DNA of 14,835 nucleotides from RGIG464 sp045643185 (GTDB lineage: Bacteria > Myxococcota_A > Bradymonadia > UBA4248), in assembly GCA_045643185.1 (NCBI GenBank), contig JAZUKH010000209.1, positions 1 to 14,835 on the forward strand. Reading direction: 5' to 3'. Below the pieces are notes generated by a model. The model was not told where the DNA came from. It did no database searches and saw nothing but the letters and a program-made list of their open reading frames with translations. Below are positions 1 through 4,362 of this stretch, piece by piece; within the stretch, counting starts at the first letter, position 1, and every line of letters begins with the position of its first letter. The position numbers were made by a program, and so were the translations under genes.

Positions 1-146
1 CAAGCGGTCTTAGGAAGACAACATCATTTTTCAACTCCTTGGCTCACAGAACGACATGGCTACGATCCGACTTATACCTCTTGACGTTAACTATGCCAAG
101 CTTGACATAGTTTTTTACATTATTTTTCATAGTCAGGCGGTGTGAC

Positions 147-496
147 ATGCGTATTTCAGACGCCAAAAGGATGGAACGGTTAGCCAAATGGAAGGCGCTT
201 ATTGATTCACAGAAAGTAGCGGAATGTCGATCCGAGCTTGGTGTGAGTGCAATGATTTGACAGAACAACACTATTATTACCGTCTTCGCCATATCAGCGA
301 ATTTGTTTTGGAACACATGGATTCTGCTGAGAATGTACAGCTTGTGAAACTTCCAGAGTTTTCAACATCCCAGTATGGATTAGCGAATACGTCATCCTCG
401 AAATTCAATCTGAAGTATCATTCCGTTGAAATTGAGTTACCAGCGGAAACCTCAATGACCAAATTGGCAAAATTAGTCAGGGCATTGGCAGAATGA
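147..496 (+). pseudogene. tnpA: IS66 TnpA-like accessory protein, frameshifted
   Basis: From ATG 147 the frame reads MRISDAKRMERLAKWKALID and then drifts into a stop. From base 224 a different frame continues with the family signature MSIRAWCE...TEQHYYYRLR and ends at 496 with a tail containing VEIELPAETSMTKLAKLVRAL. Both halves match the helix-turn-helix IS66 OrfA/TnpA family in order, so a one-base loss near 219-224 (around GTAGCGGAATG) most likely broke the gene. The second half alone (224-496) could be translated but lacks the N-terminal helices. The stop overlaps the tnpB start (ATGA at 493-496), the normal arrangement in IS66 elements. TnpA is an accessory transposition protein, probably DNA-binding. 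Confidence 0.8.
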
Positions 497-600
497 CCGA
501 CTTCAGTCACGTTCACAATTACTATATAGCTTGTGGTTATACCGATATGCGAAAGCAGATTGACGGTCTCGTTGCGCTTGTACCCCTTCAATTCGGTTGA
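493..600 (+). pseudogene. tnpB: IS66 TnpB (Orf2) N-terminal fragment
   Basis: Starting at the ATG that overlaps the tnpA stop, 35 codons read MTDFSHVHNYYIACGYTDMR and continue KQIDGLVALVPLQFG, then a TGA. The ACGYTDMRK.IDGL motif is the hallmark N-terminus of the IS66 Orf2/TnpB accessory protein, normally about 115 residues. The remaining two-thirds is absent, and sequence beyond base 595 already belongs to the end of tnpC in another frame. This is an internal-deletion remnant with no expected function. It is too short to be picked up by ordinary gene calling. Confidence 0.8.
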
Positions 601-927
601 TTACTCCCTTAATCGGAGAAAAGAGCTTGAAGTATTCCTCGAGCATGGCGAAATCGAAATCAGCAATAACCAGGCTGAGAACGCGATTCGACCTGTTGTT
701 GTCGGTCGGAAAAACTGGATATTTTGGATACGCCTGAAGGCGCTGAGGCCAGTGCCATAATCTATTCAATTGTTGAAACTACAAAGGCAAATCAGCTGAA
801 TATTGAAGAATGGTTAAATTACATTTTAGAAGAGCTTCCCGATCGTTTTGCAAAAGCTCCCAATGCCGAAATCGACGATCTTTTGCCTTGGGCTGATAAG
901 ATTCAGGGGCGATTCAAAATGACGTAA
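590..927 (+). pseudogene. tnpC: IS66 TnpC transposase C-terminal fragment, frameshifted
   Basis: This is the DDE transposase C-terminal region. It reads YSLNRRKELEVFLEHGEIEI and then SNNQAENAIRPVVVGRKNW in one frame. After base 724 it switches frame to DTPEGAEASAIIYSIVETTK and runs to the stop at 927. The conserved SNN.AEN.IRP.V.GRKNW.F segment contains the family's third catalytic acidic residue (the E of AEN). A one-base deletion at about 725-726 explains the shift, since the family normally reads NW.F.DTPEGA.AS. About 400 N-terminal residues, with the first two catalytic aspartates, are missing. Non-functional. Confidence 0.85.
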
Positions 928-954
928 AAAAGGGTGGCAGAGCCACCCTTTTTT
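926..954 (+). terminator. Rho-independent terminator after tnpC remnant
   Basis: A perfect 13-bp stem AAAAAAGGGTGGC / GCCACCCTTTTTT with a 3-base AGA loop sits on the tnpC stop codon and ends in a T-run. The flanking A and T runs mean it could act in both directions, so it may also stop transcripts of the minus-strand lipoprotein gene arriving from the right. Confidence 0.85.
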
Positions 955-1086
955 ATTGTCAAGACGTACCGTTATTAAGCGCTTACCGAATATAAACGCA
1001 TTCTCAATTCTTTTTGTAGATGAAACCAAAGAGGGTTCGCGAATTTGACCCTATGGGCCTATAAGGGAGAGGATTAAGGGGGTGGG

Positions 1087-2985
1087 CTAAAGGTTCACCC
1101 ACAATGCGGGACGGACACTGATAGATAGATCGTCGATAATGCCATCATAGTCGATGGAACCGTCAACGTTGACGCACGCCACCGATTGCGTTTTTTGAGC
1201 CTTGCCCGGCGTCCGGAGCCACCAAGTAGTATTGGTGACTTTACGATCCGCATCACTTGTGAAGTACGTCTCAGCTTCGATGATACTAAGCAAGAAAATC
1301 CTGTCGGTAGTCATATTGCCTGGATCCCTGCTGCAGTTCGGATTGGCATGTGCAGCAACGTTTACAGCGACGATTTTAGCTTTTTCAGCTGCAGTAAATG
1401 CCTCATCAATGAAGTTGTCACTTGTATAGCTTTTGCATTCGCTGTTATAGGATGCATCGTAACCGTTAAGCCATGAGCGAATCGTGCTATTTTCCCATGT
1501 CACGGTTAGAAAATGTTCGTTATATGGCTCGTATGTCAAGCCCTTTTCGCTGATGATTAGGTATTGACCAGCGGCATTTTTGTCTAGGACTCGCCAGGTT
1601 ATCGGTTCTTTGCCGTTTGTGGTGTCATTGTCTTGCTCATAATGCCCAAAGGTGATGACGCCATTAACAACATTCGGTATGGTCGTGCAAGTTCCTTTTA
1701 AACAGATTTGACTTGATGAGCAGCTTACGTTACAACCACCGCAGTTGCTTGAATCGTTGTACGGATAAACGAGTTTGCCGTTGCAATAGTTTGTCTTGCT
1801 TATCGCATTGATGCAAACAGCGGCTTCACAGTATTCGCCTGTTGCGCATTTGTTGTCACATCCACCGCAGTTAGCAGAATCCTCGTATGGATAAACGAGT
1901 TTGCCGTTGCAATAGGTTGATGTGTCGCTCGCGATTTCTGCTACGCAAGCATTGTCAGTACAGTATTTGCCTGTTTCACATTTGTGGCCGCATTCACCGC
2001 AGTTGGCTGAATCATAGTATGGCTGAATTGTGTTGCCGTTGCAGACCAATGTTGCGGATTTATTAAATACACAAACACCGCCTTTGCATTGCTTACCCGA
2101 GTCGCAGACGGTGCCACATTTGCCGCAATTGTTTGGATCATCGTAAGGATGAACGTCTTTGCCATCGCATTTAATGACAGATGTGGAGTCTAGCTTATAC
2201 TTTTGGCATGAGCCAGAAAGGCAGGTGAGACCTTCGGCACACGTATTATCGCAAATACTGCAATGCGCGGAGTCGATGAGTGGGTCCACGAGGACGTTGT
2301 GGCAGTAAATTTTGTCTTGGCCGTTGCCGAATTTCATGCCGCATTCTGTAATTTCGGCTTTTGAGTTGGATTCTCCATCTTCTTCGATTGATTTCCAGTT
2401 ATCGGGATCCCAACCTTCGACATAGAATTTATATTCGTAGGTTTCGCCTTTCTTAACTTCAATTGTGATCGTATGCGTACCCATGCTGTTAGAGGTCATT
2501 TTCAAATTTGAATCGAGCGGTTCCCAATTGTTCATGGAACCGACAAGGTAGACGTTCCAATCGGCTGTACCGCCCGATGCTACATTTGTCCACTGGTTCA
2601 CGTATGTGAATGTCGCTTTGCATTCTTCGCTAGAGCCCCCTTGGTCGTCTTTCCCGGTGTCTGTGCCTCCTTGGTCGCCGCCCCCTTGGTCGTCTTTCCC
2701 GGTGTCTGTGCCTCCTTGGTCGCTGGTGCTTGTTCCGCTTTGACCACCTTGTTCATCCTGTCCATGTGTGCCGTTGCAGATGTATTGCGTTTGTGCGTTA
2801 TCGACGACGCCATCAACTAGGTACTCGATCTTAACGCCGCCACTGGTGCATTTGCCTTCAGATCCATCAAATGATGTTTGGATAGTGGTCGAGGTATTAT
2901 TGCTATCTTCGCTACAGCCTGCATTTAACAAGGTGCCCGATAGCGTTAGAATTGAGAGTGCAATAAGATAGTTGAAGTTTCTCAT
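1087..2985 (-). CDS. Lipoprotein: starch-binding-like domain, Cys-rich repeats and C-terminal DUF6273
   Basis: A 632-aa predicted lipoprotein of unknown role. Residues 1-23 form a signal peptide (MRNFNYLIALSILTLSGTLL...), with Cys24 as lipidation site in LNAGC, a slightly unusual lipobox with Asn at -3. A Gly/Asp linker follows to about residue 118 and contains a duplicated TDTGKDDQGG block. About 120-225 resembles a CBM20/CBM48-type starch-binding sandwich (VYLVGSMNNWEP, then YEYKFYVEGW). About 230-435 holds five roughly 40-residue Cys repeats of the form CNGK.V.PY.DS.NCGGC...C. About 440-632 is a DUF6273 domain (ITWRVLDK, IRSWLNG, WWLRTPG, SVRPALWVNL). The start is supported by AAAGGAG eight bases upstream and by a good promoter. 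Ligand and function are not known, and carbohydrate binding is an inference from the fold. Confidence 0.85.
   Translation of the reverse strand: MRNFNYLIALSILTLSGTLLNAGCSEDSNNTSTTIQTSFDGSEGKCTSGGVKIEYLVDGVVDNAQTQYICNGTHGQDEQGGQSGTSTSDQGGTDTGKDDQGGGDQGGTDTGKDDQGGSSEECKATFTYVNQWTNVASGGTADWNVYLVGSMNNWEPLDSNLKMTSNSMGTHTITIEVKKGETYEYKFYVEGWDPDNWKSIEEDGESNSKAEITECGMKFGNGQDKIYCHNVLVDPLIDSAHCSICDNTCAEGLTCLSGSCQKYKLDSTSVIKCDGKDVHPYDDPNNCGKCGTVCDSGKQCKGGVCVFNKSATLVCNGNTIQPYYDSANCGECGHKCETGKYCTDNACVAEIASDTSTYCNGKLVYPYEDSANCGGCDNKCATGEYCEAAVCINAISKTNYCNGKLVYPYNDSSNCGGCNVSCSSSQICLKGTCTTIPNVVNGVITFGHYEQDNDTTNGKEPITWRVLDKNAAGQYLIISEKGLTYEPYNEHFLTVTWENSTIRSWLNGYDASYNSECKSYTSDNFIDEAFTAAEKAKIVAVNVAAHANPNCSRDPGNMTTDRIFLLSIIEAETYFTSDADRKVTNTTWWLRTPGKAQKTQSVACVNVDGSIDYDGIIDDLSISVRPALWVNL
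2636..2725 (-). repeat. Two tandem 45-bp repeats in the Gly/Asp linker
   Basis: Two nearly identical 45-bp copies (2636-2680 and 2681-2725) encode 15-residue units around TDTGKDDQGG in the linker between lipidated Cys and the starch-binding-like domain. The unit is a multiple of three, so copy-number change would alter linker length without breaking the frame. Confidence 0.85.
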
Positions 2986-3046
2986 GCGAAGTCTCCTTTT
3001 ACTCTGATTATTCTGAAAATTAGAATGTAATTGTAATGACTATAAA

Positions 3047-3069
3047 TATAATCATAAAATATGATTATA
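3047..3069. repeat. Perfect AT-rich inverted repeat in the leader of the DUF6273 lipoprotein gene
   Basis: Ten-base arms TATAATCATA and TATGATTATA are separated by AAA. The site lies about 60-85 bases upstream of the minus-strand ATG and roughly 10-30 bases downstream of the predicted transcription start. It could be an operator for a dimeric regulator or an RNA hairpin in the leader. No regulator is identified. Confidence 0.55.
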
Positions 3070-3084
3070 ATAATTATCTAAAGC

Positions 3085-3113
3085 ATTCTATAAAAACCGA
3101 CATCTTCTGTCAA
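3085..3113 (-). promoter_or_regulatory. Sigma-70-type promoter for the DUF6273 lipoprotein gene
   Basis: Reading the minus strand, TTGACA (3113-3108) is followed by a 17-base spacer and TAGAAT (3090-3085). This is a consensus -35 and a one-mismatch -10. Transcription would start near 3078, giving a leader of about 92 bases that contains the AT-rich inverted repeat and the AAAGGAG ribosome site. The surrounding spacer is very AT-rich, so chance matches to the -10 are easy, but the perfect -35 at ideal spacing is notable. Confidence 0.6.
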
Positions 3114-3176
3114 GACGAATAATGTCATTTTGATTGTTTTGAATTTTGAATAAAAATTAATAAAATTGGGTATGTA

Positions 3177-3247
3177 GCGGCGTTACATGCTACGCCGCCA
3201 CGGTGGGCGAGGGAAATAGCCTTGCCTAAAGCGCGAGCCATGCTCGC
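3177..3247 (-). terminator. Two GC-rich hairpins downstream of the 351-aa lipoprotein gene (possible terminator)
   Basis: The first hairpin after the stop is GCGAGC-CAT-GCTCGC (3233-3247). The second is GCGGCGT (3177-3183) paired with ACGCCGC (3192-3198) across an 8-base loop. The minus strand then turns AT-rich (CCCAATTTTATTAATTTTTA). A T-run does not follow immediately, so termination is plausible rather than clear. The segment is much more GC-rich than the promoter spacer next to it, which could also mark a dispersed repeat. Confidence 0.4.
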
Positions 3248-3254
3248 ATCAAGT

Positions 3255-4310
3255 TTACTTGCATGCCCCCGTTTGTGCGTCACAAGACGAGGCGCATTCC
3301 TTATCTTCGTTCTCATTCCAGAATTGATAATACTTTCCGTTTTTAGCCTTCACACACGCCACCGTGCTCAACCATTGCACAGATTCATCTAAATAATCCT
3401 CTTCGCAATAATAAACGTTCGGCGTACCAGCCTCACAAGCTTCCACGCAGTCAACGTAACCATCAGTGCGCACCTGACACGTCGCTGTATCAGAATCAAC
3501 GTATTCAGCACATGACATGGAAAAGGCATTCTCTCCTGAACCAAAGACGATCGTGTTTTCATCCTGACAGGAAATATCAATGTCGAACTCTTCATCCTCT
3601 GGATCATAACAATCGACACCTTCAGTATCACTGCAGCTGTCACAGACCATATAATCTTCCTGAGCACTGTAAACATAAACGCCATCTAATGATTTGACGC
3701 ATTTGTAATGGTCGTTCGTCACAAAACCATCGCTATCATTACAGACCCATTTATCCTTGTCTGCATCCGCTTCGCGACACGGTTCCGCACAACCCACAAA
3801 TTCGAAGGGTTCCCCCCCAATCGTCGTACGTTCCTTCGCACAAACTTCTTTCACACCATCACAGGTGTAGACCTTGAAATATTTATTATCACGACACTCG
3901 TACGCGACCTGACCATGGCACACATCCTCGGTACAATCTTTACCTGACAGATCGTCACTACCGGTTTTCTCATCGTCGCTACCGGTTTTCTCATCGTCGC
4001 TACCGGTTTTCTGATCATCGCTACCGGTTTTTTGATCATCGCTACCGGTTTTTTGATCATCGCTACCGGTTTTCTGATCATCGCTACCGGTTTTCTGATC
4101 ATCGCTACCGGTTTTCTGATCATCGCTACCGGTTTTTTGATCGTCGCTACTAGTTTTCTGATCGTCGCTACTAGTTTTCTGATCGTCAGAACCGGTTTGT
4201 TTCCCTGAGTTCGATTGTTCTTTCGACGAATTGTCATCCTTGTCGTCATCGCAAGCGACGAAGTTCATCGAAAGTCCCAAAATAAGTGCAAATAACAGTG
4301 ATTTTTTCAT
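3255..4310 (-). CDS. Acidic Cys-rich lipoprotein with (QKTGSDD)n stalk
   Basis: A 351-aa predicted lipoprotein that I do not recognise beyond its architecture. The signal peptide MKKSLLFALILGLSMNFVA precedes Cys20, followed at once by DDDKDD. Residues 38-120 are twelve 7-residue units of the type QKTGSDD, encoded by 21-bp repeats, forming a hydrophilic, probably extended stalk. Residues 121-351 are acidic and contain 22 cysteines (for example CTEDVCHGQ, CDSCSDTEGVDC, CASSCDAQTGAC), which suggests a disulfide-stabilised extracytoplasmic head. A run of seven Gs (3812-3818) encodes a Gly pair in TIGGEPF. The start is fixed by the signal peptide. GAAGGA directly abuts the ATG and a further AAGGA lies 13 bases upstream, so ribosome spacing is not ideal. 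The 52-bp gap to the upstream 817-aa gene suggests co-transcription. Confidence 0.85.
   Translation of the reverse strand: MKKSLLFALILGLSMNFVACDDDKDDNSSKEQSNSGKQTGSDDQKTSSDDQKTSSDDQKTGSDDQKTGSDDQKTGSDDQKTGSDDQKTGSDDQKTGSDDQKTGSDDEKTGSDDEKTGSDDLSGKDCTEDVCHGQVAYECRDNKYFKVYTCDGVKEVCAKERTTIGGEPFEFVGCAEPCREADADKDKWVCNDSDGFVTNDHYKCVKSLDGVYVYSAQEDYMVCDSCSDTEGVDCYDPEDEEFDIDISCQDENTIVFGSGENAFSMSCAEYVDSDTATCQVRTDGYVDCVEACEAGTPNVYYCEEDYLDESVQWLSTVACVKAKNGKYYQFWNENEDKECASSCDAQTGACK
3952..4199 (-). repeat. Twelve tandem 21-bp repeats (11 complete plus one partial)
   Basis: The unit on the plus strand is TCATCGCTACCGGTTTTCTGA, with small variants (TCGTC..., ACTAGT for ACCGGT, TTTTTT for TTTTCT). Copies start at 3952 and then every 21 bases up to 4183. 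On the coding strand each copy gives QKTGSDD, QKTSSDD or EKTGSDD. The near-identity of the central copies points to recent expansion. Confidence 0.95.
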
Positions 4311-4362
4311 TCCTTCTTACTATTCCTTGATAAATCAAAACGAGGCTTCGAGCCCTGTTACG

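Larger units (their letters stand above)
1..986 (+). mobile_element. Degenerate IS66-family insertion sequence remnant
   Basis: The three IS66 genes can be followed in the usual order tnpA, tnpB, tnpC, but all are damaged. tnpA has a frameshift, tnpB stops after 36 codons, and only the C-terminal part of tnpC remains, with a second frameshift. A single internal deletion most simply explains the join of tnpB to tnpC near base 595. The right end is placed at AAGCGCTTAC (977-986), because IS66 elements typically end in GTAAGCG-like inverted repeats. The window starts with CAAGCGGTCTT, which could be the matching left end or lie just inside it, but the match is poor and both boundaries are uncertain. 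The element cannot move by itself. The noncoding stretch 1-146 would be its left-end spacer. Confidence 0.8.

Noticed and set aside
976..985. TAAGCGCTTA palindrome as an operator
   Set aside because: It coincides with the expected right end of the IS66 element and is better explained as part of its terminal inverted repeat.
3952..4199. Possible CRISPR array because of regular short repeats
   Set aside because: The repeats are directly adjacent with no unique spacers, are in frame with a coding sequence, and no cas gene is present.
3851..4249. A 132-aa minus-strand frame reading repeated IRKPVAM units
   Set aside because: It is the 21-bp repeat read in a different frame of the 351-aa lipoprotein gene; no ribosome site or family match.
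4325..4360. Terminator between the 817-aa and 351-aa lipoprotein genes (GGCTCGAAGCC followed by TTTT)
   Set aside because: The stem is only four or five base pairs with a wobble pair; too weak to claim, and co-transcription across the 52-bp gap remains likely.
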